From NCBI GenBank assembly GCA_963824545.1, contig CAWGPP010000030.1:45298-109297 (forward strand): 64,000 nt of DNA, written 5' to 3'. Of this stretch, positions 8,817-18,295 are shown in pieces (within the stretch, counting starts at the first letter, position 1; each line of letters begins with the position of its first letter). The stretch comes from Bog-532 sp963824545. Lineage in GTDB: Bacteria; Actinomycetota; Actinomycetes; Streptosporangiales; Streptosporangiaceae. The notes under the pieces are model-generated. The model saw only the letters and a program-made list of their open reading frames with translations. It was not told where the DNA came from and did no database searches. The position numbers were made by a program, and so were the translations under genes.

Positions 8817-9058
8817 TTACGGCGAGGCGGTCGTTACCGGCTTAGCGAGCCGGGCCTTGTGCCCGGCGAGCGGCCGGTGCTGTCGGCGAGCACCACAACA
8901 GGACCTACGGCGAGTCGCTCGTTACCGGCTTAGCGAGCCGGGCCTTGTGCCCGGCGAGCGGCCGGTGTGTCGGCGAAGTACCCCCGCGGGGCGCGGAGCG
9001 CATTCGGGGGCCCCGGGGGGTCGTCCCCCCGGACTAGAACAGCCCCCCGGGCCAGCAC
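8817..9058 (+). repeat. Dispersed GC-rich repeat element, copy A (two units plus tail)
   Basis: Two copies of a unit of about 85 bp (from 8817 and from 8906), each with GTTACCGGCTTAGCGAGCCG then GGGCCTTGTGCCCGGCGAGC, a self-complementary core able to form hairpins. They are followed by a GCGGGGCGCGGAGCGCATT block and a G-run/C-run palindrome ending CCCGGGCCAGCAC. The same modules recur near 19.2-19.4 kb, 62.5-62.7 kb (inside a gene) and 63.8-64 kb. It fills the gap between two convergent genes. Confidence 0.88.
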
Positions 9059-9060
9059 AA

Positions 9061-9636
9061 TTAGCGCTGGTTGGCTGGGGCGGGGGGCAGGCCTGGGCTG
9101 GTGACCTGCTCGCGGATCCGCCTGCGGCCGCGGTGCAGCCGGGACATGACGGTGCCGATCGGGGTGCCCATCATCTCGGCGATCTCGCGGTACGGGTAGC
9201 CCTCGATGTCGGCCAGGTACACCGCGGTCCGGAATTCGCCGGGCAGTTCCCGCAGCGCCCGCAGCAGATCGGAGTCCGTGATCCGGTCCAGGGCCTCGGC
9301 TTCCGCCGACGGGGACGGCGGGGCCAGCCGGTCGGCCGACATCTGCCAGTCAGCCAGGTCGCCGCCCAGCGCCTGCTGCGGCTCACGCTTGCGCTTCCGG
9401 TACACGTTGATGAACGTGGTGGTCAAGATGCGGTTCAGCCACGCCCGGAGGTTCGTGCCCGTCTGGAACTGGTGGAAGGCCGCGTACGCCTTTACCGACG
9501 TCTCCTGCACGAGGTCTTCGGCGTCGGTCGGGTTACGCGTCATCCGCAGGGCAGCGGGATACAGCTGGCCGAGCTGAGGCACGACGTCACGCTCGAACCG
9601 GGCACGGCTCTCTTCGGCCTCGTCACTGGCGCTCAT
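9061..9636 (-). CDS. SigR/SigH-like ECF sigma factor
   Basis: A 191-residue sigma-70 family factor. Region 2 reads RMTRNPTDAEDLVQET, then the characteristic SigR/SigH stretch FHQFQTGTNLRAWLNRILTT and FINVYRKRKREP. Region 4 reads YREIAEMMGTPIGTVMSRLHRGRR. This subgroup directs the thiol-oxidative stress response and is normally held inactive by a zinc anti-sigma factor (RsrA/RshA) encoded directly downstream. Here the downstream region is repeat A and no such gene is present. The C-terminal tail is Pro-rich and shorter than in SigR. ATG 9636 is preceded by GGAG at a spacing of 7. Confidence 0.9.
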   Translation of the reverse strand: MSASDEAEESRARFERDVVPQLGQLYPAALRMTRNPTDAEDLVQETSVKAYAAFHQFQTGTNLRAWLNRILTTTFINVYRKRKREPQQALGGDLADWQMSADRLAPPSPSAEAEALDRITDSDLLRALRELPGEFRTAVYLADIEGYPYREIAEMMGTPIGTVMSRLHRGRRRIREQVTSPGLPPAPANQR

Positions 9637-9780
9637 TCATTTTCTCCGGGCTCGATCTTGCTACTTACTAGTAGACGTTCGGGACGGCAAGATAGCTCGC
9701 CAATGTAATGCAAATCACAAACGCCTGCGATCTCGCTTGCACGTTACATCCTGGGAGCTGTGAGCAGGCTGAACGTGCCC

Positions 9781-11346
9781 TCAGATCCAGCCGTGATACC
9801 ACATGCGGGATAGCCAGGCGGTGTACGGGATCACCTTTCCGGCCAGAACCGGGTATAGGTACACGAAATTCAGCAGGACCACGAGCAGATAGGCCCCGCT
9901 GACCGCCGCGCCGATGGACCGGCGCGGGATGCTGGCACGGGCCGCGCCGATGATCAGCCCCAGGCACAGCGTGATCGACAGGATGAGGAACGGCTCGAAC
10001 TCCGTGGCGTAGTAGAAGAACTTCGTCCGCGAGACGAACGGGAACCAGGTCAGCCAGCCCGCCGACACCGCGAGGACGGTCGCGCCCGCCCGCCAGTCCC
10101 GGTGCAGCAGCCACCAGAAGAGGCAGAAGATCAGCGCCGGGATCGACGCCCACCAGATCGCCGGGGTGCCAATCGCGAGGACTTCCTGTGAACAGTGCGG
10201 CGCGGCGCTGCACGCGGCGCCGGACGTGGGCGCGGAGTAGTAGTAGGCGACCGGCCGGGACAGCACCAGCCAGTCCCACGGCTGGGACTCATACGGATGA
10301 TGCGTGTGCAGGCCCACGCTGAACTGGAGCATCTGGACGTGGTACTCGTACAGCGAGTAGAGCGCGGACAGAACCGGCGTGTGCACCCCCTGCGCGGCCG
10401 CGTAGCTGCGGTCATAGCCTAGGGAAGACGCGAACCAGCCACTCCAGGAAGCGACGTAGACCGCCAGCGGCAGCACCCCGAACGTGAGCGGCAGCCACTT
10501 GCCGTCATGCTGCAGGGCGCCACGCCAGAAATGGCTGACGCCCGCGGCGCGGCGCGCTCCCACGTCCCACGCGATGGCCAGGCCGGCGAACGCGATGACG
10601 TACCAGATCGCATCCCATTTGCAGGCGCAGGCACAGCCGATGAAGAAGCCGGCCGCGACCCGCCACCAGTGGATGCCGATTCCCGGGCCGGCGTCGCTCG
10701 TCCCCGTGGCCGCCACCGCCGTGGCCAGCCGGGCGCGCGACACGTCGCGGTCGATCACCAGGCAGCCGAACGAGGCCAGCACGAAGAACATCAGGAAGAT
10801 GTCGAGCAGCCCGGTGCGGCTCATGACGAACTCCAGGCCGTCCAGCGACATCAGCAGGCCTGCGATGCAGCCCAGCAGCGTCGACCTGGTCATCCGCCGG
10901 GTGATACGGCAGATGAGGAGGATCGCCAGTGACCCGAAAACGGCGGCAGAAAAGCGCCAGCCGAAAGAGTTCAGGCCGAAGAGCCATTCGCCGGCGGCGA
11001 TGATCCACTTTCCCAGCGGCGGCATCACCACGTATTCGGCGCCCGGCGCGAAAATGCGCGTGCTTCCCGACTGGATGATCGAGTTGGCGTTACTGACCAG
11101 ATTGTGCTCAACGCCGAAGTTCAGGAAGCTGTACGCGTCCTTCGCGTAGTAGGTCTCGTCGAAGATCAGCGCGCGCGGGACGCGGAGCCGGTTGAACCGC
11201 AGGTAGGCGCCGAACGCGGTGACCAGCAGCGGCCCCAGCCAGCCCAGGATGCGGTCCGTGGGCAGCGGCGCGATCAGCCGGTCGCGCAGCGCCGACGTTT
11301 CGCCCGCCGTTTCGGTGGCCGGTACGCCGGCCTCGGTTGCCGCCAT
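9781..11346 (-). CDS. pmt: Protein O-mannosyltransferase (dolichyl/polyprenyl-phosphate-mannose)
   Basis: A 521-residue polytopic membrane enzyme of the GT39 family that transfers mannose from polyprenyl-phosphate-mannose to exported proteins. The first loop carries the catalytic acidic pair in IFDETYYAKDAYS, and LMSLDGLEFVMSRTGLLDIFLMFF is the typical actinobacterial helix pair. The length equals my recollection of mycobacterial Pmt (Rv1002c). It is divergent from rsmI with about 50 bp between starts, the same arrangement as Rv1002c/Rv1003. The start was set at ATG 11346 because residues upstream are non-family. Confidence 0.93.
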   Translation of the reverse strand: MAATEAGVPATETAGETSALRDRLIAPLPTDRILGWLGPLLVTAFGAYLRFNRLRVPRALIFDETYYAKDAYSFLNFGVEHNLVSNANSIIQSGSTRIFAPGAEYVVMPPLGKWIIAAGEWLFGLNSFGWRFSAAVFGSLAILLICRITRRMTRSTLLGCIAGLLMSLDGLEFVMSRTGLLDIFLMFFVLASFGCLVIDRDVSRARLATAVAATGTSDAGPGIGIHWWRVAAGFFIGCACACKWDAIWYVIAFAGLAIAWDVGARRAAGVSHFWRGALQHDGKWLPLTFGVLPLAVYVASWSGWFASSLGYDRSYAAAQGVHTPVLSALYSLYEYHVQMLQFSVGLHTHHPYESQPWDWLVLSRPVAYYYSAPTSGAACSAAPHCSQEVLAIGTPAIWWASIPALIFCLFWWLLHRDWRAGATVLAVSAGWLTWFPFVSRTKFFYYATEFEPFLILSITLCLGLIIGAARASIPRRSIGAAVSGAYLLVVLLNFVYLYPVLAGKVIPYTAWLSRMWYHGWI

Positions 11347-11395
11347 CGCTGCATATCGTACGGGATGGATACCTGGCCGTAGAGAAGGAAAGTGA

Positions 11396-12301
11396 ATGCG
11401 CGGCGGAGAAGAAAGCGCCCGGGACGCCGTCGATGGCACGCATGGCCCCGCCGTCGGCACGCTGATCCTGGCGGCGGCGCCGATCGGCCGGCTGGAGGAC
11501 GCCTCACGCCGCTTCGCGGCCGAACTGGCGGCCGCTCCCGTGATTGCCGCGGAGGACACCCGCCGGCTGCGGCGGCTGGCCGCCCGCCTGGACGTCGAGC
11601 TGACCGGCCGCGTGGTCTCTTACTACGACGCGGTCGAGGCGGAACGCCAGGCTTATCTGCTCGGAGAACTGCGGGCCGGCCACGACGTTTTCCTCGTGAC
11701 CGACGCCGGCATGCCGGGCGTCAGCGATCCGGGCTACCGGCTGACCGCGGCCGCGGCCGCGGCGGGGATCCGGGTGACCGTCCTGCCGGGGCCGTCGGCC
11801 GTGACCGCGGCGCTCGCCGTCTCCGGGCTGCCCACGGACCGTTTCTGCTTCGAGGGGTTCCCGCCCCGGGGCCGCGGGGAGCGCGCCCGGCGGTTCGCCG
11901 AGCTGGTTGGCGAGCGCCGGACGCTGGTGTTCTTTGAGTCACCGCGGCGGGCCGGGAGCACGCTCAGCGAGCTATCGGAGGCCTTCGGGCCGCAGCGGCG
12001 CGCCGTCGTCTGCCGAGAGCTGACCAAGACGCACGAGGAGGTCCGCCGCGGCACCCTGGGCGAGCTGGCCGCCTGGGCGGCGGGGGGCCTGCTCGGTGAG
12101 ATCACCATGGTTGTCGAGGGCGCCCCGGCCGTGGGCCGGGACGGGGACACCGCCGGGGTCGGCGAGGCGGTCGAGGAGGTAACCCGCCGGGTCGCCGGCG
12201 GCCTGTCCCGCCGGGATGCGATCGCGGCCGTCGTGGCCGAGACCGGCCTGCCCCGCAACCTCGTCTACGACGCCGTGGTCTCGCCGCGCGCCAGTTCCTG
12301 A
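11396..12301 (+). CDS. rsmI: 16S rRNA (cytidine-1402-2'-O)-methyltransferase
   Basis: A 301-residue SAM-dependent enzyme methylating the ribose of C1402 in the ribosomal P site. Signatures: GTLILAAAPIGRLEDAS near residue 22, AAEDTRRLRRL, the SAM loop VTDAGMPGVSDPGY and VLPGPSAVTAALAVSGLP. GAAGGAAA precedes ATG 11396. The last 37 bases overlap the 3' end of the convergent membrane protein gene, so both stops lie inside the other gene. Confidence 0.95.
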   Translation: MRGGEESARDAVDGTHGPAVGTLILAAAPIGRLEDASRRFAAELAAAPVIAAEDTRRLRRLAARLDVELTGRVVSYYDAVEAERQAYLLGELRAGHDVFLVTDAGMPGVSDPGYRLTAAAAAAGIRVTVLPGPSAVTAALAVSGLPTDRFCFEGFPPRGRGERARRFAELVGERRTLVFFESPRRAGSTLSELSEAFGPQRRAVVCRELTKTHEEVRRGTLGELAAWAAGGLLGEITMVVEGAPAVGRDGDTAGVGEAVEEVTRRVAGGLSRRDAIAAVVAETGLPRNLVYDAVVSPRASS

Positions 12302-13881
12302 TCCGCCGGGCCCTGCGGGCTCGGCGGCGCCGCTGCTGCGTCCGTTCCGGTAGAGCGGCGCGCCCGGCGGGCGTCCAGCCAGTTGCGCGCGGTGGTGTCC
12401 CGGCCGAACGCCATCGCGGCCGCGAGACAGGCGAACGGCACCGCCGGCAGCACGTACCGGTAGTCGAATTCGGCTGTCGCGGCCGGCTCGACGATCAGCG
12501 CCACCGAGATTATCCACGGCATCGTGGCCTCACCGCCCAGCCGCCGCCAGGCCAGGACCATGCCGCCGAGCCCGACGGCCAGGATGGCGCCGTACACCGA
12601 CCCCGGCAGCCAGACGTAGCGCTGCCAGCCGCGGATGATGCCGGCGAACGGCTCGACCACGTCGGTCAGCGGGTTGCCGCGGACGTAGTAGGCGACATCA
12701 GAGTTGTACGACCCGACGTGGGCGCGGGCCCACGACGGGACGGCGAGCGATTTGTAGCCGAACAGGTACTCGTTGTAGGTCGGTGCGTTCGGGAAGGTGT
12801 AGCGCCGCCACTCGAAGACGCGGCCCGTGTCGTACGCCACGGCCTGGGCGTAGGCCAGCGGCTGCGCCTCGATCGCGCGCTTGGCGAAGTCCTCGGCAAG
12901 CTGGTTGGGCAGCGGCGAGAACTTCGATGGCGGGAAGCGGTCCAGCGGGGAGACATTGGTCCAGATATAGGCCTGCGCGATCGGGCGCTTACCCGGCGGG
13001 GTCGTCGTGCACAGCGACAGCTCGTCCGCGGGCACGTGCATCTTGGAGCACTCGGCGAAGGACATGACACGCGAGTACAGGAAGATGCCGGTGCTGTCGG
13101 TCATCGCGAACTGCCCGTAGTCCGCGTAGAACCACGAGCAGTACAGCAGCACCGGGACGAGGCAGGCGACGACGGTGCCGGCCAGGGCACGCCAGCCGAT
13201 CCGCCGGATGATGATGTACACCGCGAAGAGGGCCAGGAACGGCAGCCCCTGCGACCGGACCGTGGCCGACACGCCCAGGATCAGGCCGATCAGCGTGCAG
13301 CGCTGCCACGACGGCTTGGCGTCCCACAGCAGCAGCGTGGTGGCCGCCGCGAGCAGGAACTCGAACAGGACGTCACTGACGATCAGGTGCTCGAGCTGGA
13401 TCTGGAAGGCGTCGAACAGCACCGGAACCGCGGCCAGGGCGGCGATCCAGGGCCGGACGCCGAACCGGTGCCTGGCCAGCGCATAGACCATGACGCCGAC
13501 GGCGACGCCCATCAGGTGTTGCAAGATCGTTACCACCGCGAAGCTGTGCAGCGGTTCCAGAATCTTCAGGAACACCGCGTAACCCGCGGGCCGCGTCACA
13601 TCGGGGTGCAGGCCGATCACGTCGCCCATGTACTGGAACGAGTCGTTGAACCAGGACTGCCATTCGTAGCCCAGCTCAGCGTCGGCCCGCAGGAGCAGTG
13701 CCGGGATCAGGAGCAGGACGAACAGCCGATTTCCGCTGATCAGGGCGCGAATCCCGGCGGGTGACAGCAGGAACGCGCGCCGGCCGCCTGCGTCCTGCTC
13801 GGGACCGGAACGGTTCCGGGAAAGCGAGCCGGGCCGGCGGGTCAGCAGCGCCCACCACGGGCTTGAGGCCGGTGCGGTCAA
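12265..13881 (-). CDS. Polytopic membrane protein, probable GT-C type glycosyltransferase
   Basis: A 538-residue protein with about ten hydrophobic helices, for example RLFVLLLIPALLL near residue 52 and several pairs between 110 and 270. A large soluble loop follows (about 290-400), then C-terminal helices. A DSFQYMGD segment with acidic residues after the first helix, and an overall layout like ArnT/GT39 enzymes, suggest a lipid-linked sugar transferase acting at the outer membrane face. It is convergent with rsmI and divergent from the GT2 gene, which could make a polyprenyl-phosphate sugar donor. The enzymatic role is an inference. Confidence 0.7.
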   Translation of the reverse strand: MTAPASSPWWALLTRRPGSLSRNRSGPEQDAGGRRAFLLSPAGIRALISGNRLFVLLLIPALLLRADAELGYEWQSWFNDSFQYMGDVIGLHPDVTRPAGYAVFLKILEPLHSFAVVTILQHLMGVAVGVMVYALARHRFGVRPWIAALAAVPVLFDAFQIQLEHLIVSDVLFEFLLAAATTLLLWDAKPSWQRCTLIGLILGVSATVRSQGLPFLALFAVYIIIRRIGWRALAGTVVACLVPVLLYCSWFYADYGQFAMTDSTGIFLYSRVMSFAECSKMHVPADELSLCTTTPPGKRPIAQAYIWTNVSPLDRFPPSKFSPLPNQLAEDFAKRAIEAQPLAYAQAVAYDTGRVFEWRRYTFPNAPTYNEYLFGYKSLAVPSWARAHVGSYNSDVAYYVRGNPLTDVVEPFAGIIRGWQRYVWLPGSVYGAILAVGLGGMVLAWRRLGGEATMPWIISVALIVEPAATAEFDYRYVLPAVPFACLAAAMAFGRDTTARNWLDARRARRSTGTDAAAAPPSPQGPADQELARGETTAS

Positions 13882-14133
13882 CCCGGACCCTCCTTGTATT
13901 ATTGCCGTGACTCATCGCGCAACGTCGTGACTCCGTCACACAGCGCTTTGTCATACGCTTTGTCATGCATCGCCGGTACTGGCCGCCCGGCATGCATTCT
14001 TTCGCCTACGGTATTACGGTGCGGCAGCGGCCCGGGTGATCGCGGGCTGCATCCTGGGCCTGGCGCCTTTCCCACGCTACCTGGCGCAAAACTTCAGCGG
14101 ATGGTGAAACCCGTGAGCAGTAAGGGAGATGAC

Positions 14134-15552
14134 GTGGAGCTGACCGTCGTCATGCCGTGTCTCAATGAGGCTGAGACGGTCGCGACGTGCGTCCGCAAGG
14201 CCGTGGGATTCCTTCATGAGCATGACATCAGCGGTGAGGTGATCGTCGCCGACAACGGCAGCACCGACGGCAGCCAGCAGCTGGCGACCGACGCCGGCGC
14301 CCGGGTGGTGCCCGTCTCAGAGAAGGGTTACGGCAACGCCCTGATGGGCGGGATCGTGGCCGCCCGCGGCCGCTTCATCATCATGGGCGACGCGGACGAC
14401 AGCTACGACTTCACCAACCTGATGCCCTTCATCGAGAAGCTCAGGGACGGGGCCGACCTGGTGATGGGCAACAGGTTCGCGGGCGGCATCGAGCCGGGCG
14501 CCATGCCGCCGCTGCACCGGTACCTCGGCAACCCGGTGCTCAGCTTCGTCGGCCGGCTCTTCTTCGGCAGCAAGATCGGCGACTTCCACTGCGGCCTGCG
14601 CGGCTTCCGCCGGGACAGCGTGATGAAGCTCGGCCTGCAGGCCACCGGCATGGAGTTCGCCAGCGAGCTCGTGGTCAAGGCGACGCTCGCCAAGCAGCGC
14701 ATCACCGAGGTGCCGACCACGCTGGCCAAGGACGGCCGGAGCCGGCCGCCGCACCTGCACACCTGGCGGGACGGATGGCGTCACCTGCGCTTTCTGCTCC
14801 TGTTCAGCCCGCGCTGGCTGTTCTTTTTCCCAGGCCTGGCGGTCTTCGTTCTCGGCGTGGCGATCGGGGCGGTCGTCATCCCGCGGCCGTTCAGCATCGG
14901 CTCGGTCACCTTCGACGTCGACACGCTCGTCGCCGCCTCGGCCATGGTGGTCATCGGCTTCCAGTCGGTCCTGTTCGCGCTGTTCACCCAGGTGTACGCG
15001 AGCGCCGAGGGCTTCCTGCCGGAGGACAAGCGGGTCCGGCACATTCTCAAGACGCTGAGCCTGGAACGCGGGTTGCTGGCCGGCGGCGCGCTCGCCGTGG
15101 CCGGGATCGTCGGCCTGGTCTTCTCGTTCTTCTACTGGAACAGCGCCCGGTTCGGCGCCCTCAACTACGACCACGCGCTCCGGCTGGTCGTCCCCTCGGC
15201 GACCGCGCTGATCGTCAGCTGCCAGATCATCCTCGGCACCTTCTTCCTGTCCATCCTGGGCATCCGCCGGACCCGGCACCCGGCCATGGGCGCGCTGGAG
15301 ACCGACGAGGAGGCCCGCGAGGCCGCGCCGGGCAGGGTCGCCCGCAGCAGGCCCGACGGTGCCGTCGGCACCGTCGGGGTCGACGCCGGTGCGCCCGCCA
15401 CGGGGACGGCCGCCCCCGTGGCCGCGCCCGCTCAGACCCGAAGCACCGCCCATGGCGCGCCGGCCGCCGCGGACGAGGCCGGCAGCGTGCCCGCCGGGGC
15501 GGGGAGCGACGTTCGCGGGGCTGGCTCCGACGGGGCGCCAATTCGCGACTAG
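14134..15552 (+). CDS. Family 2 glycosyltransferase with C-terminal membrane helices
   Basis: A 472-residue protein. The GT2 domain (residues 1-230) opens ELTVVMPCLNEAETV, has ADNGSTDGS and the DxD-type metal site GDADDSYDF. Four membrane helices follow (starting around WLFFFPGLAVFVLG), then a low-complexity Ala/Gly tail. The pattern is that of polyprenyl-phosphate-glucose/mannose synthases (GtrB/Dpm-like), cytoplasmic active site with membrane anchor. GTG 14134 was chosen because AAGGGAG lies 5-6 bases upstream; ATG 14101 is an alternative without such a site. It may feed Pmt or the GT-C protein next door. Confidence 0.85.
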   Translation: MELTVVMPCLNEAETVATCVRKAVGFLHEHDISGEVIVADNGSTDGSQQLATDAGARVVPVSEKGYGNALMGGIVAARGRFIIMGDADDSYDFTNLMPFIEKLRDGADLVMGNRFAGGIEPGAMPPLHRYLGNPVLSFVGRLFFGSKIGDFHCGLRGFRRDSVMKLGLQATGMEFASELVVKATLAKQRITEVPTTLAKDGRSRPPHLHTWRDGWRHLRFLLLFSPRWLFFFPGLAVFVLGVAIGAVVIPRPFSIGSVTFDVDTLVAASAMVVIGFQSVLFALFTQVYASAEGFLPEDKRVRHILKTLSLERGLLAGGALAVAGIVGLVFSFFYWNSARFGALNYDHALRLVVPSATALIVSCQIILGTFFLSILGIRRTRHPAMGALETDEEAREAAPGRVARSRPDGAVGTVGVDAGAPATGTAAPVAAPAQTRSTAHGAPAAADEAGSVPAGAGSDVRGAGSDGAPIRD

Positions 15553-15581
15553 CAGCCAGCGGGTGGCCCTAGGCTTGGACC

Positions 15582-17393
15582 ATGTCCTCGCCAACTCAGC
15601 CAGGCCGGCACATTCTGGCCGCACCGGCCTGGCCGTACGCCAACGGTCCCCGGCACATCGGTCACGTCTCCGGGTTCGGGCTGCCCTGCGACATGTTCAG
15701 CCGCTACCAGCGGATGGCGGGGAACAAGGTGCTGATGGTGAGCGGCACCGACGAGCACGGCACCCCGATCCAGGTGCAGGCCGACGCCGAGGGTGTATCC
15801 GCCCGCGAGCTGGCGGACCGGTACAACCGCATCATCGCCGAGGACCTGACCGGCCTGAACATGTCGTACGACCTGTTCACCCGGACGACAACGCGCAACC
15901 ACTACGCGGTCACGCAGGAGATCTTCCTCGGGCTGTACCGCAACGGCTACATTTTCCCGCGGACGACGCTCGGCGCCATCTCCCCGTCCACCGGGCGCAC
16001 GCTGCCCGACCGTTACATCGAGGGAACCTGCCCGATCTGCGGGTACGAGAGCGCCCGCGGCGATCAGTGTGACAACTGCGGCAACCAGCTCGACCCGGTG
16101 GACCTGATCCGCCCGCGATCCCGGATCAACGGGGAGACGCCGCAGTTTGTCGAGGAGGAGCACTTCTTCTTCGACCTGCCCGCCTTCGCCGACGTGCTGG
16201 GCGCCTGGCTGCAGAGCAAGAGCGGCCAGTGGCGGCCGAACGTGCTCAAGTTCTCACTCAATCTGCTCAACGATCTGAAGCCGCGCGCCTACACCAGGGA
16301 CCTGGACTGGGGCGTCCCGGTCCCGCTGGACGGCTGGCGGGACCGCCCGGACAAGCGGATCTACGTCTGGTTCGACGCGGTGGTCGGCTACCTGTCCGCG
16401 TCCATCGAGTGGGCGCGGCGTTCCGGTGACCCGGACGCCTGGCGGGCCTGGTGGCAGTCGCCGGACGCCGAGTCGTACTACTTCATGGGCAAGGACAACA
16501 TCGTCTTCCACGCCGAAATCTGGCCGGCCATGCTGCTCGGCTACAACGGCCAGGGAGACAAGGGCGGGACGCCCGGCTCCCTGGGCACGCTCAAACTCCC
16601 GTCTGAGATCGTCTCCAGTGAGTATCTGACGATGGAGGGCCGGAAGTTCTCCTCCTCCCGCAACGTCGTGATCTACGTACGTGACTTCCTCGAGCGCTAC
16701 AACGTGGACGCGCTGCGGTACTACGTGGCCGTGGCCGGGCCCGAGAATCAGGACACCGACTTCACCTGGAGCGAGTTCGTCCGCCGCAACAACGACGAGC
16801 TGGTGGCCACCTGGGGCAACCTGGTCAACCGCTCGGTCTCGTTCGCGGCCAGGAACATCGGGTCGATCCCGGCGGCCGGGACGCTGACCGACGTGGACGC
16901 GGCGCTGCTGGAGCACTCCCGGCAGGCGTTCGGCGCGGTCGGCGCGCACCTGGGGCGGTCCCGGTTCAAGCTGGCCTCCGGCGAGGCCATGCGGGTCGTC
17001 GCCGAGGCGAACAAGTACATCTCCGAGCAGGCGCCGTGGAAGCTGCGGGAAACCGACCCGGACCGGATGCGGACGATCCTGCACGTCGCGCTGCAGGCGG
17101 TCGACGACGCCAAGACGCTGCTCACACCGTTCCTGCCGGGCTCGTCCCAGCGGGTCTTCGAGATGCTCGGCGGGTCCGGCGACTGGTCCGGCACGCCGGA
17201 GATCCGGGAAGTGGACGAGGAGGGCGGCCCCGCCTACCCCGTGATCACCGGCCGGTATGAGGGCGCGGCGCGCTGGGAGTCCCGGCCGATCCAGCCGGGC
17301 ACGCCGCTCACGGTGCCCGCCCCGCTGTTCCCCAAGCTCGACAAGTCCGTGGCCGACGAGGAAGTCGCCCGGCTTCGGGAATCCGGGACCTGA
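15582..17393 (+). CDS. metG: Methionyl-tRNA synthetase
   Basis: A 603-residue class I synthetase. It has the HIGH motif in RHIGHVSG near residue 26, GTDEHGTPI, the zinc-binding set CPICGYESARGDQCDNCG and the KMSKS equivalent GRKFSSSRN. There is no C-terminal tRNA-binding (Trbp111) extension. It charges tRNA-Met for initiation and elongation. Its TGA shares a base with the tatD start (TGATG), so the two genes are translationally coupled, as in the conserved metG-tatD cluster of actinobacteria. Confidence 0.96.
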   Translation: MSSPTQPGRHILAAPAWPYANGPRHIGHVSGFGLPCDMFSRYQRMAGNKVLMVSGTDEHGTPIQVQADAEGVSARELADRYNRIIAEDLTGLNMSYDLFTRTTTRNHYAVTQEIFLGLYRNGYIFPRTTLGAISPSTGRTLPDRYIEGTCPICGYESARGDQCDNCGNQLDPVDLIRPRSRINGETPQFVEEEHFFFDLPAFADVLGAWLQSKSGQWRPNVLKFSLNLLNDLKPRAYTRDLDWGVPVPLDGWRDRPDKRIYVWFDAVVGYLSASIEWARRSGDPDAWRAWWQSPDAESYYFMGKDNIVFHAEIWPAMLLGYNGQGDKGGTPGSLGTLKLPSEIVSSEYLTMEGRKFSSSRNVVIYVRDFLERYNVDALRYYVAVAGPENQDTDFTWSEFVRRNNDELVATWGNLVNRSVSFAARNIGSIPAAGTLTDVDAALLEHSRQAFGAVGAHLGRSRFKLASGEAMRVVAEANKYISEQAPWKLRETDPDRMRTILHVALQAVDDAKTLLTPFLPGSSQRVFEMLGGSGDWSGTPEIREVDEEGGPAYPVITGRYEGAARWESRPIQPGTPLTVPAPLFPKLDKSVADEEVARLRESGT

Positions 17394-18295
17394 TGGCCAA
17401 GCCGAGCGAAACCCGGATGGCCCGCGTGGCCCAGCAGGCCCCGGCCGGCCGGCCCGGGCCAGCTGTCGCCGATCCGCTGCCGCGGCCGGCCTTCGACAGC
17501 CACACCCATCTGGACATCATGGGGCTGCCGGTGCCCGGCGTCCTGACGGCGGCGCACGCGGCCGGGATCGAGCGGGTCATCACCGTCGGAATTGACCTGG
17601 AGTCGTCGCGGTGGTCGGCGCAGTGCGCGGCGGAATACCCGAGCGTGTTCGCCGCCGTCGCGATCCACCCCAATAACACGGCGGCGGCCAGCGGGGTGGC
17701 CGGCGGCGAGACGGCCGCCGAGGGTGGCGACGTGGCCTCCGCCGACGTGGTGCTGGCCGAGATCGAGACGCTGGCGGCCCTGCCGCAGGTCCGTGCCGTC
17801 GGGGAGACGGGCCTGGACTACTACCGGGATCACTCTGACCCGACGCTGCAGCGCGAGTGGTTCCGTGCGCACATCGGGATCGCGAAGCGGACCGGCAAGG
17901 CGCTGGTGATCCACGACCGGGAGGCGCACGAGGATGTGCTCCGCATCCTGGCCGAGGAAGGGGCGCCGGGCAAGGTGGTGTTCCACTGCTTCTCCGGCGA
18001 TGAGCAGATGGCCAAGCGCTGCGCGGACCAGGGCTACGTGATGAGCTTCGCCGGCAACCTCACCTTCGCCAGTGCGCAGAACCTGCGTGACGCGGCTGCG
18101 GTGGCGCCCGCGGACCTGCTGCTGGTGGAGACCGACGCGCCGTTCCTGACTCCGGTGCCCTACCGCGGCAAGCCGAACTCCCCGGCCCTCGCCGCCTGCA
18201 CCGCCCGCCGCCTGGCCCAGGTGAAGAACATGGACCTGGCTGAGCTGTGCACGCTGGTGACGGCGACCGGGGAACGCATCTTCGGCCCATGGTGA
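17393..18295 (+). CDS. tatD: TatD-family metal-dependent DNase
   Basis: A 300-residue TIM-barrel hydrolase. Metal ligands are visible: HTHLD near residue 35, the glutamate in GETGLDYY, the histidines of VIHDREAHED and VFHCFSGD, and the aspartate in VETDAPFL. TatD enzymes act as 3'-5' exonucleases in DNA repair and turnover. The start is the ATG sharing one base with the metG stop. About the first 25 residues are a non-family extension. In many actinobacteria an rpfB gene follows; here rsmA starts 65 bases after the stop. Confidence 0.93.
   Translation: MAKPSETRMARVAQQAPAGRPGPAVADPLPRPAFDSHTHLDIMGLPVPGVLTAAHAAGIERVITVGIDLESSRWSAQCAAEYPSVFAAVAIHPNNTAAASGVAGGETAAEGGDVASADVVLAEIETLAALPQVRAVGETGLDYYRDHSDPTLQREWFRAHIGIAKRTGKALVIHDREAHEDVLRILAEEGAPGKVVFHCFSGDEQMAKRCADQGYVMSFAGNLTFASAQNLRDAAAVAPADLLLVETDAPFLTPVPYRGKPNSPALAACTARRLAQVKNMDLAELCTLVTATGERIFGPW

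Noticed and set aside
12718..13764. Long plus-strand frame opposite the polytopic membrane protein
   Set aside because: Antisense, His/Gln/Arg/Gly-rich shadow with no domain; the minus strand has clear membrane helices.
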